Shown here: one piece after another, positions 1 to 5,900 of the stretch
Numbering within the stretch: the stretch's first letter is position 1
Layout: every line of letters begins with the position of its first letter
Source of the DNA: Acidobacteriota bacterium
Lineage (GTDB): Bacteria > Acidobacteriota > UBA4820 > DSQY01
Assembly (NCBI GenBank): GCA_022759065.1
Contig: JAEMPZ010000250.1
Location: 1-5,900, forward strand
Reading direction: 5' to 3'
DNA length: 5,900 nucleotides
Made by a program: the position numbers and the translations under genes
The notes under the pieces: model-generated
What the model was told of the DNA's origin: nothing
Databases searched by the model: none
Seen by the model: only the letters and a program-made list of their open reading frames with translations

Positions 1-79
1 CCCTGTGAGAAAGGCAGTTGATGAGTGGTGGTGGCGCGCCCGCTTGCAAGATGGGCTAGGGTGCGGTAGCTTAACGTGC

Positions 80-1561
80 GTGGGAGTTGTCAGGCGCCTC
101 TTTTTTCGCAAGGACCTTGACGCCATGCTGGCGGAGAGCCAGAAACCCGGGCGTTCACTGCGCCGCGCTTTAGGCCCGTTGGACCTGATGGCTCTTGGCA
201 TCGGGGCGATTATTGGCGCGGGGATTTTCGCCCTTGTCGGCACGGCGGCGGCCGGCGACTCTTCAAGGCCTGGAGCCGGACCGGCGCTGGTCGTTTCATT
301 TTTGTTGACCGGGATCGCCTGCTCCTTCGCCGGGCTCTGTTACGCCGAATTCGCCGGCATGGTGCCCATCAGCGGCAGCGCCTACACCTACGCCTACGCC
401 ACGCTGGGCGAACTGGTGGCCTGGATCATAGGCTGGGACTTGATCTTAGAGTACGCCGTGGGAAACGTGGCGGTCGCGGTCTCGTGGTCTGGTTACTTCT
501 GTGAGCTTATAAGGGGCTTCGGCATAGAGTTCCCCAGGTGGCTCGCGGTGGACTTGCGCACCGCTCTTCACACTCCGGAGATTTTGCAGTCGGCGCCGCG
601 CCTCTTTGGCGTTCCAATCGTCTTCAACCTTCCAGCCGTTTTTATCGTTTCCGCGCTTACGGTTCTTCTGGTTGTGGGGGTCAAGGAGAGCGCCCGCTTC
701 ACAGGGGCCATGGTCGTAATCAAATTGCTGATCCTTGGTTTCTTTGTCGTGATGGGCTCTTTTTACGTCAAGCCGGCCAACTGGCATCCATTCGCCCCAA
801 ACGGCTGGGCTGGGATTCAGGCGGGGGCCGCGGTGATTTTCTTCGCCTACATCGGCTTCGACGCGGTCTCCACCGCCGCGGAGGAGTGCAAGAATCCGAA
901 GCGCGATTTGCCCATAGGCATCCTTGGCTCGCTTGCCGCTTGCACGGTTATCTATATCGTAGTCGCGGCTGTTTTGACCGGCATGATTCCATGGCAAAAC
1001 CTCAACACCGCCGAACCGCTTTCGGTGGCCATGAGAGAGGTCAACAGCAATTGGGCCGCGGGAATTGTGGCGTTCGGCTCGGTCGTCGCCCACACCGCTG
1101 TTCTTCTGGTTTTTCAGCTTGGGCAGCCGAGGATATTCTTTTCAATGGCGCGCGACGGCCTGCTGCCGCCATCCTTCGCCAAAGTTCACCCGCGTTTTCG
1201 CACGCCGTACGTAACTACCATCTGGACCGGAGTGCTGGTCGCCGCGGCATCTTCAATCGCAAGCCTCGACGAAATGGCGGACCTTTGCAACATCGGCACG
1301 CTGTCCGCCTTCGTGTTGGTCTGCGTTGGAGTGCTTCTCTTAAGGGTCAAAGACCCAGGCCGCAAGAGGCCGTTTCGGGCGCCGCTGCTTCCGGTCGTGG
1401 CGATCCTGGGCGCCTTCTCTTGCCTCTACCTTATGACCGGATTACCTTATACGGCATGGGTTCGGTTCATTGTATGGCTGGTTGCCGGGCTTGCTGTTTA
1501 CGCTCTCTATGGTTATAGCCGGAGCCGCCTGGCCAAGAGAGAGTTAGACGTTAGGAGTTAG
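80..1561 (+). CDS. APC-superfamily amino-acid permease, YfnA / cationic amino acid transporter (CAT) type
   Basis: An integral inner-membrane secondary transporter, likely importing amino acids with protons; the exact substrate cannot be read from sequence. Numbering from the GTG at 80 (493 aa, about 12 hydrophobic segments, normal for the family), TM1 carries the APC glycine motif GIGAIIGAGIF (40-50). The PISGSAYTYAY...GWDLILEY block follows (96-125), then FFAYIGFDAVSTAAEE with NPKRDLP (about 254-278) and GQPRIFFSMARDGLLPP (about 348-364), all hallmarks of YfnA/CAT-like permeases. The start is uncertain. The frame is open to a GTG at 5 and possibly beyond the window edge, but that extension (with WWW) is unlike the family. 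The GTG at 80 is chosen because homologues keep a short N-terminus with an FRK..L..L..AES-like segment. The ATG at 125 has an AAGGA 10 nt upstream but would lose that segment. The last codons (ELDVRS) and the stop lie inside a heptad repeat. The family call is firm, the start and substrate are not. Confidence 0.9.
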   Translation: MGVVRRLFFRKDLDAMLAESQKPGRSLRRALGPLDLMALGIGAIIGAGIFALVGTAAAGDSSRPGAGPALVVSFLLTGIACSFAGLCYAEFAGMVPISGSAYTYAYATLGELVAWIIGWDLILEYAVGNVAVAVSWSGYFCELIRGFGIEFPRWLAVDLRTALHTPEILQSAPRLFGVPIVFNLPAVFIVSALTVLLVVGVKESARFTGAMVVIKLLILGFFVVMGSFYVKPANWHPFAPNGWAGIQAGAAVIFFAYIGFDAVSTAAEECKNPKRDLPIGILGSLAACTVIYIVVAAVLTGMIPWQNLNTAEPLSVAMREVNSNWAAGIVAFGSVVAHTAVLLVFQLGQPRIFFSMARDGLLPPSFAKVHPRFRTPYVTTIWTGVLVAAASSIASLDEMADLCNIGTLSAFVLVCVGVLLLRVKDPGRKRPFRAPLLPVVAILGAFSCLYLMTGLPYTAWVRFIVWLVAGLAVYALYGYSRSRLAKRELDVRS

Positions 1562-1635
1562 GAGTGAGGAGTGGGGAATCTGTATAGTTTCTTCTATGCA
1601 CGTCTCACGTCTAACGTCTCTCATCTCACGTCTTG
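1541..1635. repeat. Inverted pair of degenerate 7-bp repeat arrays
   Basis: The left arm reads on the + strand as consecutive heptads GAGTTAG, ACGTTAG, GAGTTAG, GAGTGAG and GAGTGGG (1541-1575). The right arm reads on the - strand as ACGTGAG (1631-1625), ATGAGAG (1624-1618), ACGTTAG (1617-1611) and ACGTGAG (1610-1604). Both fit one consensus, roughly (A/G)(C/A)GT(T/G)AG, in opposite orientation. A 9-bp perfect inverted match is AGACGTTAG (1546-1554) with CTAACGTCT (1611-1619). Between the arms, TGTATAG (1581-1587) and CTATGCA (1594-1600) form a 7-bp hairpin with one G-U pair and loop TTTCTT. The left arm overlaps the end of the permease gene and supplies its stop codon. The repeat is directly visible. 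Its function (transcript end, small mobile repeat, protein site) is unknown. Confidence 0.75.
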
Positions 1636-1659
1636 TGTTTAGCGAAATTCATGCTTCAT

Positions 1660-1697
1660 CCTTGCCCTCCGAGGCCCCCCGGCCACTGGGCTCAAGG
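1660..1697 (-). terminator. GC-rich hairpin between the converging genes, possible terminator without a U-tract
   Basis: CCTTG (bulge AG) CCC pairs with GGG-CAAGG, giving 8 base pairs, and inside it GGCC pairs with GGCC around a four-base loop. On the - strand it begins two bases past the stop of the ATP-grasp gene. No T-run follows on either strand, so it is not a canonical Rho-independent terminator. It could still stall polymerase or protect 3' ends from either direction in this convergent spacer. Confidence 0.4.
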
Positions 1698-1698
1698 C

Positions 1699-4275
1699 TC
1701 ACTCCTGGCTTTCGGCGGGATAATCGCTGGCAAACCAGCTCCCATCTTCAACCGCGCCGCTGCTCTCCAGTGGCTTGTTCGCCAGAAACCCGAGGGCCCG
1801 CTCCTTGTCGCCGTCCATGAAAACCTGGACCTCGCATCCAGGCGCCACCTTCTCAATGTCAATGACGCGGACAACCTTAGAGAGCGAGGCGTGTTCGGGC
1901 AGAACTTTTGCCAGGACATTGGGCGCCTTGGCGAAGAAGGCCGCGTTGAACAAGTTGCCTGATTGGTCAGGATAGAGCGCCAGGTAACGGATCCTAGCCT
2001 CGACCAGGTCTTGAAAGAAGTGCGTGCCGAACGACAGGTCAGGCGTATAGTTGCCCTTTCTTCGAGCGACCTCTATGAGCATTTGGGTATTGCTGATTTG
2101 CGAATAGGTGACGCCAACCCCGAGGGTCGGGTCTCCCCGGCTCCCCCATCTGCCAGGGCCTATCAAAATAAACGAACGCCTTGGCAAGACAGAATTCAAC
2201 CGCCCGACCACGTCTGCCACCGCAGCCATCTGGCCGGCGGAGGAGAGGGAGGCGTAGCCATCTGGCTCAACGTAGACCACGTAGCGAATGCCTGTAACCT
2301 TTCCGTTCGTGACATACTTGTTGGCCGAGAAGAGCTTCCGGTCATCTTGAATCCATGACGGAATGTTGACGCTGCCCTCGTCCCCGGCACGGCTTTGCGG
2401 GCGGCACTGCAAAATGTAGAGGTTCTCGCCGTCGTGCGCGAACTCGAGATCAACCGGCCCTCCGAGGTGTTTCTGCAGAATTGACAGGACCGACTTCATC
2501 TGCTCAACAAAATCGGTGTCTTCGAGCAGCCCGGCGAACGTCACGACAAGATCCTGGCTGCCTGGGTCCACAAGCCCTCGAAGAGGCTTCCTGAAGGAGC
2601 CGTTTTCAAAAACAGAGACAACCCTCTCCAGGGCGGGGAACTCGTCGCCGACCTCCTTGAGCACGCTTTCGATGCTCGGGCTCTCGAACCTTCCCGTCTC
2701 CAGGTTCAACACGTCAATGTACCGCTGGGCGTAGTGGACGATCTGTTCAGGCGAAACGTTCACTTTGAGATTCGGCTGGCCCGGGCAGACAAGCAACGGG
2801 AAATCGTCGCCGATCCTGTCCACCGCCCTTGTTCCCAGGCCGGCGACTATGCGCAGGACGCCGTCCTCCCGGCGAATCCTCGGCGACCACCTGAACTCAT
2901 TGCGGCTGAACGCGACGCCCGCCAAAGCCGGGAAGAAGTATTTCCCGGCCCGCCGGCCCACCACCTTTTGGATGATGATACCCATTTCCTCCATGAAATC
3001 CAAAAGGCCGCGCTCTTTCCGGTATTCGATCGGGTCCGGGCCGAAAATCGAGGCGTACACCTCGGCGATGGCGTCCATCAGGGCCTCCAGGCGCGCCTGC
3101 CTGCTCCCGGTGTTGGTTAGAAAAAGGCTCCTGTATTTGCCGGAAAAGGCCGATCCCTCGCTGTCTTCAAGAAGGCTTGACGAGCGAACGATGATCGGCC
3201 CCTCTCCCAGGTCCTCCAAGGCAAGCCGCACGAGGTTCGTCATCTCCGGCGAAAGGAGCGAATTCTTGAAAACCTGCTCGATATATGGATAGTTGTGGCG
3301 AACCTCTTCAACGGTGGCGTACTTGAAACTTTGAAGGTCCTCCAGGGAGTTGTAGTGGACGAAATCAAAAAGCCCGTCGGAAGTCAAATACCATGTGTGC
3401 GGAATCTTGATCTTTCGCAGCAAGGGGTTTTCTCCTCCCATGTTGCGAAGAATATGCGCCGCGAGAATAAGTCCTGCTGCTTTCCCCCCAAGCTTGCCGT
3501 TCCCGTTCGCCGGTCCCGCGACGCGCTTCAGAATTCTGCCGAAATCATGGACCGAAATCTGGCGCTTCGCGGAGCGGATGAAGGACAAATCGTCGGTCAG
3601 AAATCTGCGCGTCAGCGCGACGCGCACGTTCATCTCGTCCCCCGGCGAAAGCGCGGTTTCTCCCTCCCGCGTGTCCCGGCAAAGGCGGTCAACGATGCTG
3701 TTGATCTCCATCAGCGATATGTCCCGCTTCTCGACGGCCAGCGCAAAAAAACCCAATTTATCCTGGCGGACCCACTGCTTGACCAGCATGGACAAATCCG
3801 TCGGGCTGAAGGCCGTGGCCGCGACGGCTTTGATCTCATCGGAAAGGCGCTCCATGAAAGCGGGATCTCTTTTCGGAAGGGGCTGGTTGGCCCCGATCGA
3901 ATCCATCTCGCGCTCGGCGTAAATCGCAGGGTCCAGTCGCGTCAGGAGTTCCTCGACGCCGTGAACTCCACGAGTCGTCATATAGTTCATAAGACGCCTC
4001 AGGATTCTGTTATGGAGCCCAGGGTCCGTCTCCTTCAGGAGGTCCAGAACGTAACGCCATTCCGGCTTTTCGCTTGGAACGGCGCGCTCTTTAGCGGCCT
4101 GGTTCGATCGTTTCGAAGATGGAATGCCAACTGTCTTCTTTTTCAACTGGATGCTCCATTCCCATGTTCCGCCATGAAAAGTTTTGCCTTTGGCGGCGAA
4201 AGTGCCAGATCCATCGGGGCCGCCCTTCAGGCCGAAAGGGACCTGCCTGGCCGGGCCGCAACCCTCCGCGCTCAT
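1699..4275 (-). CDS. PEP/pyruvate-binding (PPDK N-terminal, ATP-grasp) protein lacking the phosphohistidine and PEP domains
   Basis: Predicted cytoplasmic, 858 aa from the ATG at 4275. The middle is the ATP-grasp nucleotide-binding domain of pyruvate phosphate dikinase / PEP synthase. LGGKAAG (262-268) holds the ATP lysine K265; VRSSSLLEDSEGSAFSGKY (363-381) holds R364; VDLEFAHDG..LYILQCRPQ (about 608-627) holds E611, Q623 and R625 in the same spacing as E323, Q335 and R337 of PPDK. After QCRP, PPDK-type enzymes continue with a swivelling domain with a TSHAA-type catalytic histidine and then a PEP/pyruvate barrel; neither is present. Instead about 230 residues follow with GPGRWGSRGDPTLG (706-719) and FGTHFFQDL (749-757). 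From memory this region recurs in unstudied PPDK-N proteins, notably in Bacteroidetes. About 250 residues precede the ATP-grasp domain, mostly helical-looking, with no signal peptide. Start is uncertain: TTG at 4302 and TTG at 4146 (GGAG 7 nt upstream) are alternatives, and the ATG has no clear Shine-Dalgarno. ATP binding is likely; the reaction is unknown. Confidence 0.85.
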   Translation of the reverse strand: MSAEGCGPARQVPFGLKGGPDGSGTFAAKGKTFHGGTWEWSIQLKKKTVGIPSSKRSNQAAKERAVPSEKPEWRYVLDLLKETDPGLHNRILRRLMNYMTTRGVHGVEELLTRLDPAIYAEREMDSIGANQPLPKRDPAFMERLSDEIKAVAATAFSPTDLSMLVKQWVRQDKLGFFALAVEKRDISLMEINSIVDRLCRDTREGETALSPGDEMNVRVALTRRFLTDDLSFIRSAKRQISVHDFGRILKRVAGPANGNGKLGGKAAGLILAAHILRNMGGENPLLRKIKIPHTWYLTSDGLFDFVHYNSLEDLQSFKYATVEEVRHNYPYIEQVFKNSLLSPEMTNLVRLALEDLGEGPIIVRSSSLLEDSEGSAFSGKYRSLFLTNTGSRQARLEALMDAIAEVYASIFGPDPIEYRKERGLLDFMEEMGIIIQKVVGRRAGKYFFPALAGVAFSRNEFRWSPRIRREDGVLRIVAGLGTRAVDRIGDDFPLLVCPGQPNLKVNVSPEQIVHYAQRYIDVLNLETGRFESPSIESVLKEVGDEFPALERVVSVFENGSFRKPLRGLVDPGSQDLVVTFAGLLEDTDFVEQMKSVLSILQKHLGGPVDLEFAHDGENLYILQCRPQSRAGDEGSVNIPSWIQDDRKLFSANKYVTNGKVTGIRYVVYVEPDGYASLSSAGQMAAVADVVGRLNSVLPRRSFILIGPGRWGSRGDPTLGVGVTYSQISNTQMLIEVARRKGNYTPDLSFGTHFFQDLVEARIRYLALYPDQSGNLFNAAFFAKAPNVLAKVLPEHASLSKVVRVIDIEKVAPGCEVQVFMDGDKERALGFLANKPLESSGAVEDGSWFASDYPAESQE

Positions 4276-4277
4276 TG

Positions 4278-4283
4278 AGTATA
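4278..4283 (-). promoter_or_regulatory. Possible -10 box (TATACT) for the ATP-grasp gene
   Basis: Read on the - strand, TATACT matches five of six bases of the sigma70 -10 consensus and lies between the gdhA terminator and the ATP-grasp gene. No good -35 is seen at normal spacing. It ends only two bases before the ATG at 4275, so transcription would begin near or just inside that codon. Either the message is leaderless, or a downstream start is used, or the match is chance. Confidence 0.3.
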
Positions 4284-4305
4284 ACCCAAATCCCGCGAGC
4301 AAGCA

Positions 4306-4341
4306 GAAAAAAAGCGGCCCGCCTTTTCAGGCGGGCCGCTT
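4306..4341 (-). terminator. Rho-independent terminator of gdhA
   Basis: On the - strand a perfect 12-bp stem AAGCGGCCCGCC / GGCGGGCCGCTT (4341-4330 with 4323-4312) closes a six-base loop TGAAAA, and the following run of seven T (4313-4307) supplies the U-tract. It starts about 25 nt after the gdhA stop codon. There is no matching T-run on the + strand, so it acts on - strand transcription. It should largely insulate the ATP-grasp gene from gdhA transcription. Confidence 0.93.
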
Positions 4342-4365
4342 GAGCGCAATGGCAGTAAAATGCCT

Positions 4366-5652
4366 TTACACCCAGCCGCGCTTCTTGCAAGCTTCGGCGA
4401 CGCGGCCTATGGCGATCATGTAGGCGGCGTCACGCGTGAAGACCTTCTTCTTGCGCGCCAGATCGGAAACCGCTTTGAAAGCGCTGGTCAGCTTGTCATC
4501 CAGCTTCTGAAGCACCTCTTCCCTCGTCCAGAAGTAGTTCATGTTGCACTGCACCTGCTCGAAGTAGGAGCACGTCACCCCTCCGGCGTTGCAGAGGAAG
4601 TCGGGAATAAGGAAGATGCCCTTCTTTTTTATCACCACGTCCGCCTCTGGGGTGGTGGGGCCGTTGGCGCCCTCGGCGATGATCTTGACAGAATCCTTGA
4701 TCCGGCCGACGTTTTCGCCGTTGATCATGTTTTCCTGAGCGGCGGGAACGAGAACGGTGACTTCCTGCTCGATCCACGCATCGCCGGGGAGCTTTTCCCA
4801 TCCATAGGATTTGGCTTTTGCCTGGTCAATGGTGCCAAATTTGTCCACGGCGGCCATCAACTGGTCGAAACCGATGCCGTTCTTGGACTTGTAGGTGTAA
4901 GCTTTCTTGTCCTTCTGGTCCCAGCAGGCAATCGCTACAACCTTGCCGCCGAGCTGGGTGAAGAGGTCAAGCGTGTACTGCGCGACGTTTCCAGACCCCT
5001 GGATTGACGCCGTGGCGCCCTTGATTTTGATGCCCAGTTCTTTCATCGCCTCGCGGATGTGGTAGACGACGCCGTAGCCGGTCGCTTCCGTGCGGCCGAG
5101 AGAGCCGCCAAGGCCGACCGGCTTGCCGGTAATGAATCCTGGCAGGTGCTCGCCGCGGATCTTTTCAAGTTCGTCCATCATCCAGACCATGTGCTGGCCG
5201 TTGGTCATCACGTCCGGGGCCGGAACGTCTTGAAGGGGGCCGACGTTGCGCGCGACCTGGCGCACCCAGCCGCGGCATATTCCCTCCTGCTCGCGATCGG
5301 AAAGGTTGTGCGGATCGCAAATGACTCCGCCCTTGCCGCCGCCGAGGGGAATGTCAACGACAGCGCACTTCCAGGTCATCCACGTGGCCAGCGCGCGGAC
5401 CGTGTCAACCGTCTCCTGGGGATGGAAGCGGATGCCGCCCTTGGCCGGGCCTCGGGCATCATTGTGCTGGACGCGGAATCCCCTGAACACCTTGACTTTG
5501 CCGTCATCCATGCGAACCGGGATAGTGAAATGGTACTCCCGCATCGGATTGCGCAACAGTTCCCTGGTGCCCTCGTCCAGGCCGAGCTTCTCGGCCACCG
5601 AATCAAACTGAGCCTGCGCCATCTCGAACGGATTGAAGTTTTTCTTCTCCAT
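4366..5652 (-). CDS. gdhA: Glutamate dehydrogenase (Glu/Leu/Phe/Val dehydrogenase family)
   Basis: Cytoplasmic enzyme interconverting glutamate with 2-oxoglutarate and ammonium using NAD(P), normally a homohexamer. Its 428 aa length is typical. The substrate domain has GPAKGGIRFH (68-77) with K71, TWKCAV with K95, PLGGGKGGV (102-110) with catalytic K107, and DVPAPDV (142-148) with catalytic D147. These match K89, K113, K125 and D165 of Clostridium symbiosum GDH in exact spacing. S362 in NAGGVTCSYFE falls where that enzyme has S380, which contacts the glutamate side chain, so glutamate is favoured over leucine or phenylalanine. The Rossmann motif is GSGNVA (219-224). The segment after the second strand, IACWDQ, does not let me decide between NAD and NADP. 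The ATG at 5652 is well supported by AAGGAG 7 nt upstream. A promoter-like element and a structured leader lie upstream, and a strong terminator lies just after the stop, so it looks monocistronic. Confidence 0.97.
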   Translation of the reverse strand: MEKKNFNPFEMAQAQFDSVAEKLGLDEGTRELLRNPMREYHFTIPVRMDDGKVKVFRGFRVQHNDARGPAKGGIRFHPQETVDTVRALATWMTWKCAVVDIPLGGGKGGVICDPHNLSDREQEGICRGWVRQVARNVGPLQDVPAPDVMTNGQHMVWMMDELEKIRGEHLPGFITGKPVGLGGSLGRTEATGYGVVYHIREAMKELGIKIKGATASIQGSGNVAQYTLDLFTQLGGKVVAIACWDQKDKKAYTYKSKNGIGFDQLMAAVDKFGTIDQAKAKSYGWEKLPGDAWIEQEVTVLVPAAQENMINGENVGRIKDSVKIIAEGANGPTTPEADVVIKKKGIFLIPDFLCNAGGVTCSYFEQVQCNMNYFWTREEVLQKLDDKLTSAFKAVSDLARKKKVFTRDAAYMIAIGRVAEACKKRGWV

Positions 5653-5817
5653 TACCGCTCTCCTTTATATCCTTGCACCGGAGACCCTCTAGAGGCCGTA
5701 CCCGAAACGGGCAGGGACTCCCCTGAAGGGCTTGCTCCGAATCTCGCGGTTACCTTTAAGCTGAACCCCCAACTAAGCGAAGCGGGAAGTTCACGTTGCC
5801 CGCGGGCTATCCCGCAG
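5653..5817 (-). promoter_or_regulatory. Putative structured 5' leader of gdhA
   Basis: If transcription starts about 7 nt after the -10 box, gdhA carries about 165 nt of untranslated RNA. On the - strand it opens with an 8-bp hairpin CCTGCGGG-ATAG-CCCGCGGG (5818-5799). Further short elements are AGGG-GAGT-CCCT (5724-5713), CCCG-TTT-CGGG (5711-5701), the palindrome CCTCTAGAGG (5695-5686), and a longer-range CGGAG (5739-5735) with CTCCG (5683-5679) that would enclose the previous three. I could not match it to a riboswitch consensus I know, and no likely leader gene is apparent. A cis-regulatory role is inferred only from length and pairing. Confidence 0.4.
5660..5665 (-). promoter_or_regulatory. 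Ribosome binding site of gdhA
   Basis: AAGGAG on the - strand, 7 nt before the ATG at 5652, is a near-ideal Shine-Dalgarno sequence and fixes the gdhA start. Confidence 0.88.
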
Positions 5818-5823
5818 GCGACA

Positions 5824-5853
5824 AAGATATCAAAGGCGCTCTCGGGCTGTCAA
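5824..5853 (-). promoter_or_regulatory. Sigma70-type promoter for gdhA
   Basis: On the - strand, TTGACA (5853-5848) is an exact -35 consensus. It is followed after 18 bp by TATCTT (5829-5824), four of six matches to the -10 consensus. The predicted start of transcription is near 5817. It is the best promoter-like pair I found upstream of gdhA and faces the gene. Confidence 0.6.
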
Positions 5854-5859
5854 GAAGCC

Positions 5860-5873
5860 AGGCGGCCCCGCCT
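5860..5873. other. GC-rich palindrome just upstream of the gdhA -35 box
   Basis: AGGCGG and CCGCCT form a 6-bp inverted repeat with a two-base centre, six bases from the -35 hexamer. It could be a protein-binding site or the stem of a terminator for a gene outside the window. Nothing else identifiable lies in 5874-5900. Confidence 0.25.
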
Positions 5874-5900
5874 TAAGATGGGGGATTCCACCCAAGGCCA

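Noticed and set aside
538..1518. A 326-codon + strand frame inside the permease gene in another phase.
   Set aside because: Its translation is rich in arginine and glycine with no membrane segments or domains, typical of an out-of-phase shadow of a GC-rich gene.
1541..1635. Reading the heptad arrays as a CRISPR or a simple intrinsic terminator.
   Set aside because: Units are only 7 bp with no spacers, the arms are inverted and degenerate, and no U-tract follows a stable stem.
3295..4278. A 327-codon open frame on the + strand opposite the ATP-grasp gene.
   Set aside because: It lies wholly antisense to a well-supported gene, and its translation shows no recognisable domain; long antisense frames are common in GC-rich DNA.
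5735..5760. AACCGCG in the gdhA leader, resembling the end of the T-box antiterminator motif.
   Set aside because: The tRNA-pairing UGGN bulge is missing and no Stem I or specifier loop is recognisable, so the match is a short coincidence.
5675..5790. Partial likeness of the gdhA leader to the c-di-AMP (ydaO) riboswitch, such as a GGGGGTTCA string and a CTCCGGTGCAA end.
   Set aside because: The conserved core strings are not present in the right order, so I do not name a class.

Overview
The window holds three bacterial protein genes. Convergent to each other are an amino-acid permease on the + strand (about 80-1561) and, on the - strand, a PPDK/PEP-synthase-type ATP-grasp protein (1699-4275). 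Upstream of the latter, also on the - strand, is a glutamate dehydrogenase (4366-5652). The DNA is GC-rich, with sigma70-like promoter elements, Shine-Dalgarno sites and an intrinsic terminator, so it is bacterial. The sequence alone does not fix the phylum. The mix of a YfnA/CAT-type permease, a hexameric-type GDH and an uncharacterised PPDK-N protein would fit an uncultured or deep-branching bacterium that uses amino acids, but that is an inference.

Layout. Positions 1-79 hold only the possible N-terminal extension of the permease. The permease ends inside a degenerate 7-bp repeat element whose units supply its last six codons and its stop. A second, inverted arm of the same heptads lies just downstream, followed by a GC-rich hairpin that sits right after the stop of the opposing ATP-grasp gene. 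The ATP-grasp gene and gdhA point the same way but are separated by a textbook Rho-independent terminator (4306-4341), so they are probably not a simple operon. Upstream of gdhA is a perfect -35 hexamer (TTGACA) with a plausible -10 box. This leaves about 165 nt of untranslated leader rich in inverted repeats, and then a strong ribosome binding site.

Possible joint role. Permease plus glutamate dehydrogenase suits uptake and oxidative deamination of amino acids to 2-oxoglutarate and ammonium. The ATP-grasp protein has the nucleotide-binding part of pyruvate phosphate dikinase but neither the phosphohistidine domain nor the PEP/pyruvate barrel. It carries instead a conserved C-terminal region of unknown function, so its link to carbon metabolism is open. 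I see no CRISPR array, tRNA, rRNA, transposase or phage gene. The points most worth a second look are the heptad repeat element, the truncated-and-replaced PPDK architecture, and the gdhA leader.
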